Shown here in pieces: positions 18,407 through 29,615 of a stretch of DNA of 64,000 bases (the stretch's first letter is position 1; each line of letters begins with the position of its first letter). The notes below the pieces were generated by a model. It searched no databases, was not told where the DNA came from, and saw nothing but the letters and a program-made list of their open reading frames with translations. A program made the translations under genes and the position numbers. The stretch is taken from assembly GCF_001690595.1 (NCBI RefSeq), contig NZ_LZHH01000028.1, forward strand, positions 1-64,000, given 5' to 3'. The stretch comes from Gilliamella sp. Choc5-1 (GTDB taxonomy: Bacteria > Pseudomonadota > Gammaproteobacteria > Enterobacterales > Orbaceae).

Positions 18407-18444
18407 TTATTTTGTAAAAAATATTCAGGAGTCTATACTGTTTG
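18407..18444 (-). repeat. 38-bp dispersed repeat, copy 3
   Basis: Read on the minus strand this is CAAACAGTATAGACTCCTGA followed by ATATTTTTTACAAAATAA, with one substitution and one A fewer than the copy at 720. It lies just after the terminator. The following 18445-18718 is very AT-rich and I see no gene in it. Confidence 0.7.
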
Positions 18445-18718
18445 GGCATTTAAAAACCCAAAAGTGTGATAGGCACTTTAATTGAAATGGTGTGTAACTA
18501 ATCAATGCTTGGGTTTTAAATTATATAAAACAAAATGTTAATGGATTTATTTGACGTTTTAATGATTAATTCATTAATGAGTTTTTTAATTGTGGATTTT
18601 TATTTCAAACTAGTTTACTAAATTCGATATTTTATAATTAACAATATGATTTTATTAGTTTTAATAAACGCTAATTGTGTTAATTGTAATCTATTTAATT
18701 AATTAAAGTTGAATTGTT

Positions 18719-18747
18719 TTGAATTTTCTTGAATAAATCCTTAAAAT
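18719..18747 (+). promoter_or_regulatory. Candidate gapA promoter
   Basis: TTGAAT (18719-18724) and TAAAAT (18742-18747) have the ideal 17-bp spacing, 58 bases before the gapA ATG. Confidence 0.55.
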
Positions 18748-18790
18748 TTGATAGTTTACACAAAAGTATTTTTACATTAAAAACTCATAA

Positions 18791-19804
<1,014 letters not shown>

Positions 19805-19822
19805 TTAACTTTTATTTTTGTT

Positions 19823-19850
19823 AAAAAGGCGGCTTACGGGTCGCTTTTTT
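19823..19850 (+). terminator. gapA terminator
   Basis: AAAAAGGCGGC and GGTCGCTTTTTT form an imperfect hairpin (AAAAA/TTTTT plus GCG/CGC) ending in six T, 20 bases after the gapA stop. Confidence 0.6.
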
Positions 19851-19891
19851 ATGATACACTTTAAAAAAGTTGTTTTTAGGCTTTATAAATA

Positions 19892-19920
19892 AAAACACCC
19901 ACTTTTTGAGTGAGTGTTTT
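19892..19920 (-). terminator. Terminator of the cold-shock gene, possibly bidirectional
   Basis: AAAACACCCACT (19892-19903) and AGTGAGTGTTTT (19909-19920) pair with one mismatch. On the minus strand the stem is followed by TTTATTT, suiting the csp gene. Confidence 0.75.
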
Positions 19921-19951
19921 GCTATTATGGAAATAAATATCTAAAGTTTAA

Positions 19952-20161
19952 TTAAATAACAACAACTTCAGCAGCGGCTGGTCCACGAGGGCTATCTTGG
20001 ATAGCAAACTCAACTTGTTGCCCTTCGGCTAAGGTTTTAAAACCATCTCCTGAAATAGCAGAAAAATGAACAAATACATCTTTACTTCCATCCGCAGGAG
20101 TAATAAAACCGAAACCTTTGCTTTCATTAAACCATTTTACTTGGCCTGTTTTCTTATTCAT
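19952..20161 (-). CDS. Cold-shock-domain RNA chaperone (CspC/CspE type)
   Basis: This 69-residue OB-fold protein has RNP1 (KGFGFI) and RNP2 (DVFVHF) and the family core [20 protein letters not shown]. Such proteins bind single-stranded RNA, melt secondary structure and affect antitermination and message stability. It resembles E. coli CspC and CspE about equally (tail [12 protein letters not shown] is CspC-like), so I do not assign a paralogue. It has its own long upstream region and terminator. Confidence 0.93.
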   Translation of the reverse strand: MNKKTGQVKWFNESKGFGFITPADGSKDVFVHFSAISGDGFKTLAEGQQVEFAIQDSPRGPAAAEVVVI

Positions 20162-20477
20162 TTACTAGACATCCTAACAATAATTAATAATTAGCCTTTT
20201 GGGCTCGTATGGGCCTCAATATTGTATTGATTATGCAATTTAAAACTTATAATAATAACTTAAAACGATATTATTAAAGTTAATTGTTTTCATAATTTCA
20301 TACATTGTTATTTTACCCAATGCTATTACCGCATAAATTATAATCAAATGCAAGAAGTTAATAACAATTTTTTTACATATAAATAGAGTTATTATTTAAT
20401 TATTAGAATAATTAATTGTTAATTGATAAAAGTCAAATTTTGTAAGATGGATAGGGGTAAATATCTGCGCATTTATA
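20162..20477. other. Intergenic region upstream of the cold-shock gene
   Basis: This is 316 AT-rich bases between ppa and the csp gene, both on the minus strand. It should contain the csp promoter and untranslated leader. Near 20193-20214 there is a short GC-rich patch (GCCTTTTGGGCTC, GGGCCTC) that could fold in the leader. I cannot fix a promoter or see a gene. Confidence 0.4.
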
Positions 20478-20510
20478 AAAAAACCATAAAAAATTATTTT
20501 ATGGTTTTTT
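20478..20510 (-). terminator. ppa terminator
   Basis: AAAAAACCATAAAA (20478-20491) and TTTTATGGTTTTTT (20497-20510) form a perfect 14-bp stem with a 5-nt loop, 25 bases past the ppa stop. Confidence 0.8.
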
Positions 20511-20534
20511 ACAACTATTTTTTATAACTCAATT

Positions 20535-21065
20535 TTATTTGTTTTTAGCTCGCTCAAATGATTCGATTATTTCTTTACGAGCTGCATCAGCATTATCCCA
20601 TCCGTCAACTTTAACCCATTTGCCTTTTTCTAACGCTTTGTATTGTTCAAAAAAGTGTTTAATTTGTGATTTGAGTAATTCAGGTAAGTCATCAACATCT
20701 TTAATGTGATCATATTCTTTTGATAGTTTGGTGTGAGGTACAGCAACTAGTTTTGCATCTTGACCTGCTTCGTCTGTCATTTTTAATACACCAACTGGGC
20801 GGCAACGAATAACTGAGCCTGGTTGTAATGGGTATGGCGTAGGAACTAATACATCAACAGGGTCGCCATCTAATGATAATGTGTGATTAATATAACCATA
20901 GTTACATGGGTAAAACATTGCTGTTGCCATAAAACGGTCAACAAATACTGCGCCAGTGTCTTTATCAACTTCGTATTTAATTGGATCAGCATTAGCTGGA
21001 ATTTCAATCACAACGTAAATATCATCTGGTAATTGTTTACCTGCTGGTACATTTAAAAGTCCCAT
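20535..21065 (-). CDS. ppa: Inorganic pyrophosphatase (family I)
   Basis: This soluble enzyme hydrolyses pyrophosphate to phosphate, pulling biosynthetic reactions forward. Its 176 residues equal E. coli Ppa in length, with the Mg-binding signature [15 protein letters not shown] and the active-site Lys/Tyr region [23 protein letters not shown] precedes the ATG. A monocistronic unit is likely, given the terminator at 20478 and the 63-base gap from darP. Confidence 0.97.
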   Translation of the reverse strand: MGLLNVPAGKQLPDDIYVVIEIPANADPIKYEVDKDTGAVFVDRFMATAMFYPCNYGYINHTLSLDGDPVDVLVPTPYPLQPGSVIRCRPVGVLKMTDEAGQDAKLVAVPHTKLSKEYDHIKDVDDLPELLKSQIKHFFEQYKALEKGKWVKVDGWDNADAARKEIIESFERAKNK

Positions 21066-21128
21066 TTTTGTATCCTCTATCTAAGTTTATATAGTATTGT
21101 TAATGATAATAAACGCACAAAATGATGG

Positions 21129-21665
21129 TTATTTTGTGTCGCTCAATTCTTTTAAGTATTGAAAAATTTGCCTTGCCGTTTTTGCAGGTTTATTAGCATC
21201 TTGCTCTTTTTTAGCTTGTCTAGCTAAAGTGCGCAGTTGCTGGCGATCAGCTGTTGGATATAAGCCGATAATGGTTTCAGCATCGCCTGTTGTAATCAGA
21301 TCGTCGCGTAGCTTTTCGAGTTTATGAAATAGGGCAATTTGTTGATTGTGGCGATTTTTGAGTTTATCAAGCGCTTGGCTAATAGGATCGATATCTCTAT
21401 TGCGTAGTAATTTGCCAATATATTGAATTTGCCTGCGGTACCCTTCTTTTTTTATTTTCTGAGCAAGGCCAATTGCATAAATAAGATCTTCATCAAGAGG
21501 AATTTTTTCAAGTTCGTTTTTGCTCAACTTGACAAGTTCGGTACCTAATTTTTTTAGGGCTTGAGCATCGCGTTTGATTTCACTTTTACTGACATAGATA
21601 ATTTCATCATCTTCAATGTCAATAGAGAAGTTGGGTTCTAGGATTGTCTCTTGATTGTGATTCAT
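21129..21665 (-). CDS. darP: Ribosome biogenesis factor DarP (YjgA)
   Basis: This 178-residue all-helical protein associates with the precursor of the 50S subunit. It shows the family core [36 protein letters not shown] and [10 protein letters not shown]. The acidic N-terminus ([14 protein letters not shown]) is typical. It is divergent from pmbA, with 77 bases between the starts, the same arrangement as yjgA-pmbA in E. coli. Confidence 0.92.
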   Translation of the reverse strand: MNHNQETILEPNFSIDIEDDEIIYVSKSEIKRDAQALKKLGTELVKLSKNELEKIPLDEDLIYAIGLAQKIKKEGYRRQIQYIGKLLRNRDIDPISQALDKLKNRHNQQIALFHKLEKLRDDLITTGDAETIIGLYPTADRQQLRTLARQAKKEQDANKPAKTARQIFQYLKELSDTK

Positions 21666-21742
21666 GTTATTTCTTTTGTTAACTAATATTTAATTCTGGC
21701 ATATTATAACGTATCACTAGCATAATTGTAGAAAATAATAAG

Positions 21743-23095
21743 ATGAGTATTGAACAAATTAAAAAAGAAGCAATAAATCAAAAAGAAAATTTATCGGCAA
21801 TTGTTGATAACGCTATAAAGCAAGCAAAGTCACGTGTTGATGAAGTTGAGGTGTCGATTAATAAGTCAACAGGTATTAATGTTAGCACACGCATGGGCGA
21901 AACCGAGAATGTTGAATTTAATAGTGATGGTGCGTTATTTATTACGGTCTATCAAAATCAACGTAAAGGTAGTGCATCAACTAATGACTTATCACCTCAG
22001 GCTATTTTACAGACGATTGATATGGCTATTAATATTATGCAATACACATCATCCGATCCTTGTTCTGGTTTGGGCGATATAAGCCAAATGGCATTTGAGT
22101 CGCCTGATTTAGATCTATTTTATCCTAGTGATTTGAATGTCGATAATGCCATTGAACAAGCAAAACAGGCTGAGCTTGCTGCGCTAAATCATTCAAAATT
22201 AGTCAATAGCGATGGAGGTTATTTTAGTAGTCGCTATGGCGTTTATGTTTATGGTAATAGTTTAGGAATGCTACAAGGTTATTGTGCTAGCTCTCATTCA
22301 CTTTCATGTTCAGTTATTGCTGAGCAAGCAGGGCAGATGGAAAGCAATTATGTATATAGCTCATCACGCGATTTTAATGAATTAAAACCAGCTGAAACAG
22401 TTGGCATTGAGGCAGCAGATAGGGCAATTTCTCATTTGGGAGCGAAGCAAATTGCAACAATGCAAGCTCCTGTGCTATTTAGTGCTGAAGTTGCTGTTGG
22501 GCTTATTCGGCATTTAGTAGGCGCTATAAGTGGTGGTGCTATTTATCGTAAATCCTCATTTTTATTAGACAGCATTGGACAAACTATTTTTCCAAACTGG
22601 TTTACCATTTATGAAGATCCTTATATTCTAAAAGGGGTGGGTTCTTCGCCTTTTGATAGTGAGGGGACCAAAACCGTTCAACGTAATATTGTTGAGCAAG
22701 GCGTGCTGCAAACTTATTTACTAGGTAATTATTCTGCACGTAAATTGGGCTTAACATCAACAGGCCATGCCGGTGGTATTCACAATTGGTTTGTATCACC
22801 AAGCCAAAATAATATAAGTTTTGATGATATGCTTAAAAAACTCGATAAAGGCATTTTGGTGACTTCGTTGATGGGGCAAGGTGTTAATAGTGTGACGGGT
22901 GATTATTCACGTGGGGCTACTGGCTTTTGGGTTGAAAATGGAAAAATTCAATATCCAGTTAATGAAATTACTATTGCCGGTAATTTGCAAGACATGTATA
23001 AAAATATTGTCGCAATAGGTAATGATCTTGAAACAAGAACTAGTATTCAATGTGGTTCAATTTTGATTGATAATATGAGTATAGCAGGGAAATAA
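21743..23095 (+). CDS. pmbA: Metalloprotease component PmbA/TldE
   Basis: This 450-residue TldD/PmbA-family protein is the TldE partner, which with TldD cleaves unfolded peptides and matures peptide antibiotics or antitoxins. Recognisable parts are VSTRMGETENVEFN, a central PVLFSAEVAVGLIRHLVGAI and the C-terminal GNLQDMYKNIVAIGNDLE. PmbA lacks the HExxxH zinc motif found in TldD, and I see none here. It is followed five bases later by the SulP gene, so the two may be co-transcribed. Confidence 0.93.
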   Translation: MSIEQIKKEAINQKENLSAIVDNAIKQAKSRVDEVEVSINKSTGINVSTRMGETENVEFNSDGALFITVYQNQRKGSASTNDLSPQAILQTIDMAINIMQYTSSDPCSGLGDISQMAFESPDLDLFYPSDLNVDNAIEQAKQAELAALNHSKLVNSDGGYFSSRYGVYVYGNSLGMLQGYCASSHSLSCSVIAEQAGQMESNYVYSSSRDFNELKPAETVGIEAADRAISHLGAKQIATMQAPVLFSAEVAVGLIRHLVGAISGGAIYRKSSFLLDSIGQTIFPNWFTIYEDPYILKGVGSSPFDSEGTKTVQRNIVEQGVLQTYLLGNYSARKLGLTSTGHAGGIHNWFVSPSQNNISFDDMLKKLDKGILVTSLMGQGVNSVTGDYSRGATGFWVENGKIQYPVNEITIAGNLQDMYKNIVAIGNDLETRTSIQCGSILIDNMSIAGK

Positions 23096-23100
23096 GCAGT

Positions 23101-24834
23101 ATGGGCAGGTTTTTACATAGTACTTTTTTTCAAAAAATAACTTCGTGGATGCCAGGGTTAGGCAGTTTATTACGATATAAACGAGAATATTTTACTTTTG
23201 ACCTTAAAGCGGGCTTATCGGTTGCTGCTGTTTCGTTACCTGTGTCCATTGCTTATGCTGAATTGACAGGAGTGGGCGCAATAGCAGGGCTATATTCAAC
23301 CATTTTACCTTTAATTGTGTATGCGCTTTTTGGCTCTTCTCGGCAACTAATTATTGGGCCTGATACAGCAACTTGTGCGGTGGTCGCAGCTGTTGTGTTA
23401 CCGCTAGCGGCAAATGATCCTGTATTGCGTTGGCAATTAGTTGTTATATTAACAATTATGATCGGTATTTGGTGTATCATTGCTGGAAAGTTACATCTTG
23501 GTGCGTTGGCTGACTTACTTAGTCAACCTATTTTAATTGGTTTGCTTAATGGTATTTCAATTACTATTATGGTTGATCAATTAGCTAAAACACTCGGGTT
23601 TCGTTATGATTATTCTTATTTGATTGAGCGAATTGTTTATTTTCCATTTAAAATATCCCAAATACATATAGCAACAGCGTTAGTTTCATTTTTTACTTTG
23701 CTAATTTTAGTTGGCCTAAAGAGATTAAGACCACAATATCCAGCGCCACTGTTAGCTGTTATTGTGATGACGATATTTTCATGGTTGTTTAATTTTGATC
23801 ATTTTAATATTCGTATTATAGGTAATGTGAGCAGTGATTTTATTCCTGCCGAATCATGGCTTGATTTTGATAAAGGTTTAATGCGTGATTTAGTTGTGCC
23901 TTCGCTTAATATCGCTATCATCTGTTTTGTTAGTATGATGATAACAGTACGCAGTTTTGCCTCTAAAAATAACTATGAAACCAATGCCGATGTCGAATTT
24001 AAGGCGTTAGGTATCGCTAATATTGCAGCAGGGCTATCACAAGGTTTTGTAGTTAGTGGTACATCATCAAGAACAGCTGTCAATGATGCCAATGGGGGTA
24101 AAACGCAACTAGTTTCAATTATTGCCGCAATCTTAATCGGTTTTGTGGTAATGTTCTTGCTTTCCCCTTTGCAGTATATTCCAACTTGTGTATTAGGGGT
24201 GATTTTAATTTATTCTTCAATTTCATTAATTAATTTTCAAACAATCATTCGCTTTTTTAAATTTGATCGAGATGCATTTTATTTAAGCTTAACAACACTT
24301 GTTTCAGTATTAGTTATTGGAATTATTCCCGGCATGGCGCTAGCTGTGTTACTTGGGCTATTTTTATTTTTACGACGGGTTTTTAGACCGAAAGATCAGC
24401 TGCTAGGTGTTGATGCAAGTGGTCGAATTCATTCACTCGGTCAAGATGTAAAACCGCTCAGTAATACTATGATTTATCGATTCAACTCTCCGCTGACCTA
24501 TTTTAATATTGCCTATTTTAAGCGAAGAATCATTAGTTATATTGATGAGGCTGATGAGCCAATAAACTATGTAATAGTTGATGCGATTGCTTGCTTTACC
24601 TACAAAGATGTTAGTGTGTTGTCGGGGATTGATGAGTTAGTGAGGTCTTTAAAAGTAAGAAACATTATTTTAATTTTATCAGGTCGTCGAAAAACGCTTA
24701 AAAACTGGTTTAAACAAATGAATATTAAGCTTGATGATGAGCATATTGAGTTTGCTTATGACCTTTATTTTGCTGTTAGACTAGTTCAGAGTAAGGAACA
24801 TATGGATAATAAAGATGATGAGGGATTAATTTAA
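23101..24834 (+). CDS. SulP-family anion transporter with STAS domain
   Basis: This 577-residue inner-membrane protein has ten or more hydrophobic segments in the SulP pattern (FDLKAGLSVAAVSLPVSIAYA, GLYSTILPLIVYALFGSSRQ, PDTATCAVVAA, SGTSSRTAVNDANGGKTQ). A cytosolic STAS domain follows from about residue 440 to 560. The family exchanges sulfate, bicarbonate or C4-dicarboxylates; E. coli DauA is the nearest known enterobacterial relative in layout. The substrate cannot be read from sequence. It starts five bases after pmbA. Confidence 0.88.
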   Translation: MGRFLHSTFFQKITSWMPGLGSLLRYKREYFTFDLKAGLSVAAVSLPVSIAYAELTGVGAIAGLYSTILPLIVYALFGSSRQLIIGPDTATCAVVAAVVLPLAANDPVLRWQLVVILTIMIGIWCIIAGKLHLGALADLLSQPILIGLLNGISITIMVDQLAKTLGFRYDYSYLIERIVYFPFKISQIHIATALVSFFTLLILVGLKRLRPQYPAPLLAVIVMTIFSWLFNFDHFNIRIIGNVSSDFIPAESWLDFDKGLMRDLVVPSLNIAIICFVSMMITVRSFASKNNYETNADVEFKALGIANIAAGLSQGFVVSGTSSRTAVNDANGGKTQLVSIIAAILIGFVVMFLLSPLQYIPTCVLGVILIYSSISLINFQTIIRFFKFDRDAFYLSLTTLVSVLVIGIIPGMALAVLLGLFLFLRRVFRPKDQLLGVDASGRIHSLGQDVKPLSNTMIYRFNSPLTYFNIAYFKRRIISYIDEADEPINYVIVDAIACFTYKDVSVLSGIDELVRSLKVRNIILILSGRRKTLKNWFKQMNIKLDDEHIEFAYDLYFAVRLVQSKEHMDNKDDEGLI

Positions 24835-24923
24835 TCACTATTACTATCGATAACATTAATAAGGGGAATTTATTTGTCTAAGTAATTTGGATTTTGAATT
24901 TCGATATATAAACCAATATTAAT

Positions 24924-24953
24924 ATAGACAATCCCCTACAAATTTAAGTAAAA
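24924..24953 (+). promoter_or_regulatory. Candidate rpoZ promoter
   Basis: TAGACA (24924-24929) and TAAAAT (24948-24953) are spaced by 18 bp, 50 bases before rpoZ. Confidence 0.4.
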
Positions 24954-25003
24954 TGCTAGATCACTTTAAATAAGTATTTTAGTAAATAATATTAGAGGTA
25001 AAA

Positions 25004-25294
25004 ATGGCTCGTGTAACTGTTCAAGATGCAGTGGAAAAAATTGGTAATCGCTTTGATCTCGTTATTGTAGCAGCAAGACGCGCTCGTCAACTACAAGTTG
25101 AAAATAAATCTCCACTTATTCCAGAAGAGAATGACAAAGAAACTGTTATCGCTTTACGCGAAATTGAAGATGGGCTTGTTAACAAACAGATCCTTGATGC
25201 TACTGATTTCCAAACACGTCAAAATGAAGAAGCTGAAGTACGTGCAACACTTCATGAATCGATTCTTTTAGAAAACACGCCATCGTACGAATAA
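25004..25294 (+). CDS. rpoZ: RNA polymerase omega subunit
   Basis: This 96-residue protein helps assemble RNA polymerase and forms one ppGpp-binding site with beta-prime. The core [27 protein letters not shown] and [13 protein letters not shown] is characteristic. AGAGGTAAAA precedes the ATG. It is followed by spoT, as in E. coli. Confidence 0.96.
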   Translation: MARVTVQDAVEKIGNRFDLVIVAARRARQLQVENKSPLIPEENDKETVIALREIEDGLVNKQILDATDFQTRQNEEAEVRATLHESILLENTPSYE

Positions 25295-25318
25295 ACTGTA
25301 CTTTTACAGGAATTGCTC

Positions 25319-27427
25319 ATGGAGTATTTTGATAGCTTAAAAGAGCTTGTTGCATCTTATCTTCCATCTAAACAAGTCAAATTGATTCAAGATGCTTATC
25401 TTTTTGCTAAAAATGCCCATGAAGGGCAATTCCGATGTAGTGGTGAACCTTATATCACTCATCCTGTTGCTGTTGCAACATATTTAGCGGATATGCGGCT
25501 TGATTATGAAACAATTATTGCCGCGCTTTTGCATGATACCATTGAAGATACCCCCGTCACCTTTCAAGATATTACCAATAAATTTGGTAAACATGTTGCT
25601 ATTTTAGTTGAAGGTGTTTCTAAACTTGATAAATTAAAATTTCGTAGCAGGCAAGAGGCTCAGGCTGAAAATTTTCGGAAAATGGTACTTGCCATGACCG
25701 AAGATGTGCGTGTTATTTTAATTAAACTTGCGGATCGTACTCATAATATGCGTACGCTTGGGGCATTAAGGCCAGATAAACGCCGTCGTATAGCAAAAGA
25801 AACATTAGAAATTTATGCTCCACTTGCTCACCGTTTGGGTATTCACCATATAAAAACCGAACTCGAGGTTTTGGGGTTTACAGCAATGCATCCAAATCGT
25901 GCTAAAGTACTTGAAAAAGTTGTTAAAGTAGCACGAAATACAAGAAAAGAACTCATTCAACAAATTTTATCTGAAATCAGAAATCGTTTAGCTGAAGCAG
26001 GTATAGATGCCGAAGTTGAAGGATTAGAAAAAAATATTTATGTCATTTATCAAAAGATGCAAATGCGAGAGCAGCATTTTCACTCTATTATGGATATTTA
26101 TATTTTTAGAATTGTGGTTAAAAATGTAGATGCTTGCTATCGTGCTTTAGGTCTTGTACATAATTTATATAAACCACGACTTAATCGTTTTAAAGATTAT
26201 ATTGCGATTCCGAAAGCAAATGGTTATCAATCATTACATTCATCGTTAATTGGACCACATGGTACACCTGTTGAAGTACAAATTCGTACCGAAGATATGG
26301 ATCAAATGGCAGAAATGGGCGTTGCTGCACATTGGGCATATAACGAAAATGATGAATTAAACAATACAACAGCACAAATTAAAGCACAACGTTGGATGCA
26401 AAGTCTGCTAGAACTACAACAAAGTGTAGGAAATTCTTTCGAATTTATTGAAAACGTAAAATCAGATTTATTTCCTAAAGAAATCTATGTTTTTACTCCT
26501 AAAGGGCTTATTGTTCAGTTACCTGAAGGCGCAACCGCTGTTGACCTTGCTTATGCCGTGCATTCCGACATTGGTTATCAATGTATTGGTGCGCTAGTTG
26601 ATCGTAAACCTTACCCATTATCACAACCGTTAAGCAGTGGGCAAACGGTTGAAATTATCACCTCGCCAGAAGGGCGCCCTAACGCAAATTGGTTAAATTT
26701 TGTGGTTAGTGCTAAAGCGAAGTCGCGTATTCGTCAAGCACTTAAAACATTAAAACGTGAAGATGCCATTGAATTAGGCCGACGTTTACTCAATCTTTCG
26801 TTAGTTAAGTCAGGCGGTATTAATGCGTTATCATCAAGTCAAAAAGCTAGAGTGATTGAATTAGCTAAACAACCCTCTTTTGATGATGTCTTGGTTGAAA
26901 TTGGACTTGGCAATATTATGAGTCATTTTATTGTCAAAGGCTTAGAGCATAAAGGGTTATTACAAAGTAAATCAGAGCCGAATAAAACATTGGTTATTAC
27001 TGGTAGCGAAGGTGTTTTAGTTACGTTTTCTAAATGTTGTCATCCTATTCCAAATGATCCTATTGTTGGGCATGTTAGTCCTGAAAAGGGCTTAACTGTC
27101 CATCACGAATCCTGCCGAAATGTTGCTGGTTATCAAAAAAATCCAGAAAAGTATATTTCACTAAAATGGGCGCCAGATATTTCTCAACGTTTTGTTGCTG
27201 AAATTTGGATTGATATTCTAAACACTCAAGGCTCTTTGGCAAATATTCTGTCAATTATTAATGATGAACATACTCGCCTGCAATGGTTAAATACTGAAGA
27301 AAAAGATAGACAAATTTATACCGTCATCTTGCAAATTGAAGTAAAAAATACACAACAACTTAATGAGTTAATTCGTAAAATGTCATTACAACCAGATGTA
27401 GTGAGTGTTACACGAAATATAAATTAA
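25319..27427 (+). CDS. spoT: Bifunctional (p)ppGpp hydrolase/synthetase
   Basis: SpoT controls the stringent-response alarmone. The order is an HD hydrolase domain (HPVAVATYLADMRLDYET, ALLHDTIEDTP), a synthetase domain (YIAIPKANGYQSLH), TGS (YVFTPKGLIVQLPEGATAVD), a zinc-finger-like segment (CCHPIPNDPIVGHV) and a C-terminal ACT domain. It has 702 residues, as in E. coli. I chose ATG 25319, with AGGA seven bases upstream, over the in-frame TTG 25313. The HD residues indicate active hydrolase. Unlike in E. coli, recG follows directly with no trmH between. Confidence 0.96.
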   Translation: MEYFDSLKELVASYLPSKQVKLIQDAYLFAKNAHEGQFRCSGEPYITHPVAVATYLADMRLDYETIIAALLHDTIEDTPVTFQDITNKFGKHVAILVEGVSKLDKLKFRSRQEAQAENFRKMVLAMTEDVRVILIKLADRTHNMRTLGALRPDKRRRIAKETLEIYAPLAHRLGIHHIKTELEVLGFTAMHPNRAKVLEKVVKVARNTRKELIQQILSEIRNRLAEAGIDAEVEGLEKNIYVIYQKMQMREQHFHSIMDIYIFRIVVKNVDACYRALGLVHNLYKPRLNRFKDYIAIPKANGYQSLHSSLIGPHGTPVEVQIRTEDMDQMAEMGVAAHWAYNENDELNNTTAQIKAQRWMQSLLELQQSVGNSFEFIENVKSDLFPKEIYVFTPKGLIVQLPEGATAVDLAYAVHSDIGYQCIGALVDRKPYPLSQPLSSGQTVEIITSPEGRPNANWLNFVVSAKAKSRIRQALKTLKREDAIELGRRLLNLSLVKSGGINALSSSQKARVIELAKQPSFDDVLVEIGLGNIMSHFIVKGLEHKGLLQSKSEPNKTLVITGSEGVLVTFSKCCHPIPNDPIVGHVSPEKGLTVHHESCRNVAGYQKNPEKYISLKWAPDISQRFVAEIWIDILNTQGSLANILSIINDEHTRLQWLNTEEKDRQIYTVILQIEVKNTQQLNELIRKMSLQPDVVSVTRNIN

Positions 27428-27432
27428 TCATT

Positions 27433-29526
27433 ATGATAAACCGCCTTTTTGATCATTTACCGTTGATAAAACTAACAGGAATTGGTGCAAGTTTAGAAAA
27501 AAAATTCAATACATTAGGAATATATACTGCCAAAGATCTACTATTGCATTTTCCTTTGCGTTATGAAGATCGCGCTTCATCTTGTGCTATTGGTGATGTC
27601 ACTATTGGTGAATTCACCACAATAGAAGGCATAATTATCAAAAGTGAACTCACATTTAACCGTCGGCAAATGCTCATTTGCTATGTTCAAGATGATTCAG
27701 GGATTGCTATATTAAGATTTATACATTTTACTGCAGGCATGAAAGCATCGTTAATTAAAGGAAAATGGATCAGTGCTTATGGTGAAATAAAACGCGGTAA
27801 AAATCACTTAGAAATTATTCACCCACAATTTAAGCTTAAAGCTAATCGCGATGATAAATGCACTACTTTAGATGGTGACCAAGAAAGGTATACGCCGATT
27901 TATCCAACTACTTATGGTTTATCTCAAGCTATAATTAGGCGATCAATTATGGCGGTATTATTGCTTTTGAAAAATAACCCACCAGCTGAAATTTTACCTC
28001 CACAACTGGCTAGTCATTTTTTACCAATATTAGATTGTTTAAATACTATTCATAACCCACCGATTAGCACTCAAATTACGCAGTTAGAATCGGGTGAACA
28101 TCCTGCGATTAAACGTTTTATTTTTGAAGAGTTAATTGCTTACCATTTAAGTATGTTGATGATAAAAAAACATAACCAAAACCAGCGATCGCATCCATTT
28201 TATCCAAGCCAGCGCTTAATTAAGCCATTTTTATCCTCATTACCTTTTACGCCAACTCGTGCTCAGCAACGCGTTGTGCAAGATATCTATCAAGATATGA
28301 CCAAAGCAGTGCCCATGATGCGATTAATTCAAGGTGATGTAGGTTCTGGTAAAACGTTAGTTGCTGCTTTAGCTGCATTAAATGCGATTGAAAACGGTAA
28401 TCAAGTGGTGTTAATGGCGCCGACCGAAATATTAGCTGAACAGCACTATAACAATTTCAATAATTGGTTTACGCCGTTAGGGATTAGCCTTGAATGGTTA
28501 TCTGGTCGATTAACCGCTAAAAATAAGCAGCTTCGTTATGAACGTATTAAAAATGGTGAAATCACCATGTTAATTGGTACGCATGCAGTGTTTGTGGATA
28601 AAGTTGAGTTTGCTTCGTTAGGATTAGTCATTATTGATGAACAGCATCGCTTCGGTGTAAACCAACGTTTAACTCTTTGGGAAAAAGGTATTAAAAATAA
28701 CTTTCATCCACACCAATTAATTATGACTGCAACGCCGATTCCTCGAACACTAGCCATGACAGTATATGCAGATTTAGATGTTTCTATCATTGATGAATTA
28801 CCGCCTGGGCGAACGCCCATTACTACAGTTGTCATACCTAATACTCGTCGTGATGAAATTATTGAACGTGTCAACCAAGCTTGCCTTGATAACCGCCAAG
28901 TTTATTGGGTTTGTACATTGGTTGAAGAGTCCGAAACGCTTGATGCCCAAGCTGCTGAAATACTTGTAGAAGAATTACAACAAAGATTGCCACATCTTAA
29001 TATTGCTTTAGTACACGGCAAAATGAAATCAGATTTAAAACAATCAGTCATGCAAGACTTTAAAGCTGGAATGATTCAACTACTTGTTGCTACAACGGTT
29101 ATTGAAGTCGGTGTTGATGTGCCTAATGCGAGTTTAATGATTATCGAAAATGCAGAACGATTAGGCTTAGCTCAATTACATCAATTGCGAGGGCGAGTAG
29201 GGCGTGGAACGGCGGTATCGCATTGTGTGCTTATGTATCAAGCGCCTTTAAGCAAAGTTGCCCAAGCGCGTATGAAAGTTATGCGTGAAAGTAATGACGG
29301 TTTTGTTATTGCGCAAAAAGACCTTGAACTTCGTGGTAGCGGCGAAATTTTAGGAACTAGGCAAATGGGAGTGGCTAATTTTAAAGTTGTAGATCTAATT
29401 CGTGATCAACATTTGATTAGTGAAGTACAACAAGCCTCTTATGATATTCAAAAAAATCACCCACAAAGTGCAGCGCAATTAGTTGATTGTTGGCTGCCAA
29501 ATCGTGAAAAGTATATTAATGCTTGA
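27433..29526 (+). CDS. recG: ATP-dependent DNA helicase RecG
   Basis: This 697-residue enzyme remodels stalled forks and branch-migrates recombination intermediates. It has an N-terminal wedge/OB domain (LKLTGIG-type start, LLLHFPLRYEDR), Walker A GDVGSGKTLVAALAA, the DEQH box (VIIDEQHRFGV), TATPIPRTLAMT, VIEVGVDVPNAS and QLRGRVGRG, then the C-terminal ELRGSGEILGTRQ. It begins five bases after spoT. It converges on ulaG. Confidence 0.96.
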   Translation: MINRLFDHLPLIKLTGIGASLEKKFNTLGIYTAKDLLLHFPLRYEDRASSCAIGDVTIGEFTTIEGIIIKSELTFNRRQMLICYVQDDSGIAILRFIHFTAGMKASLIKGKWISAYGEIKRGKNHLEIIHPQFKLKANRDDKCTTLDGDQERYTPIYPTTYGLSQAIIRRSIMAVLLLLKNNPPAEILPPQLASHFLPILDCLNTIHNPPISTQITQLESGEHPAIKRFIFEELIAYHLSMLMIKKHNQNQRSHPFYPSQRLIKPFLSSLPFTPTRAQQRVVQDIYQDMTKAVPMMRLIQGDVGSGKTLVAALAALNAIENGNQVVLMAPTEILAEQHYNNFNNWFTPLGISLEWLSGRLTAKNKQLRYERIKNGEITMLIGTHAVFVDKVEFASLGLVIIDEQHRFGVNQRLTLWEKGIKNNFHPHQLIMTATPIPRTLAMTVYADLDVSIIDELPPGRTPITTVVIPNTRRDEIIERVNQACLDNRQVYWVCTLVEESETLDAQAAEILVEELQQRLPHLNIALVHGKMKSDLKQSVMQDFKAGMIQLLVATTVIEVGVDVPNASLMIIENAERLGLAQLHQLRGRVGRGTAVSHCVLMYQAPLSKVAQARMKVMRESNDGFVIAQKDLELRGSGEILGTRQMGVANFKVVDLIRDQHLISEVQQASYDIQKNHPQSAAQLVDCWLPNREKYINA

Positions 29527-29547
29527 TTAATAATGTTAAGTTAGATT

Positions 29548-29589
29548 GCGTGTAGATGGTAAATTTATTGTTTGAATCCGTCCACACGC
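29548..29589. terminator. Hairpin between convergent recG and ulaG
   Basis: GCGTGTAGATGG (29548-29559) can pair with CCGTCCACACGC (29578-29589), 12 positions with one mismatch and one G-U, around an 18-nt loop. There is no T run, so bidirectional termination is tentative. Confidence 0.4.
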
Positions 29590-29615
29590 TAAAGTCGAAT
29601 TGCTACATTAGCCAA

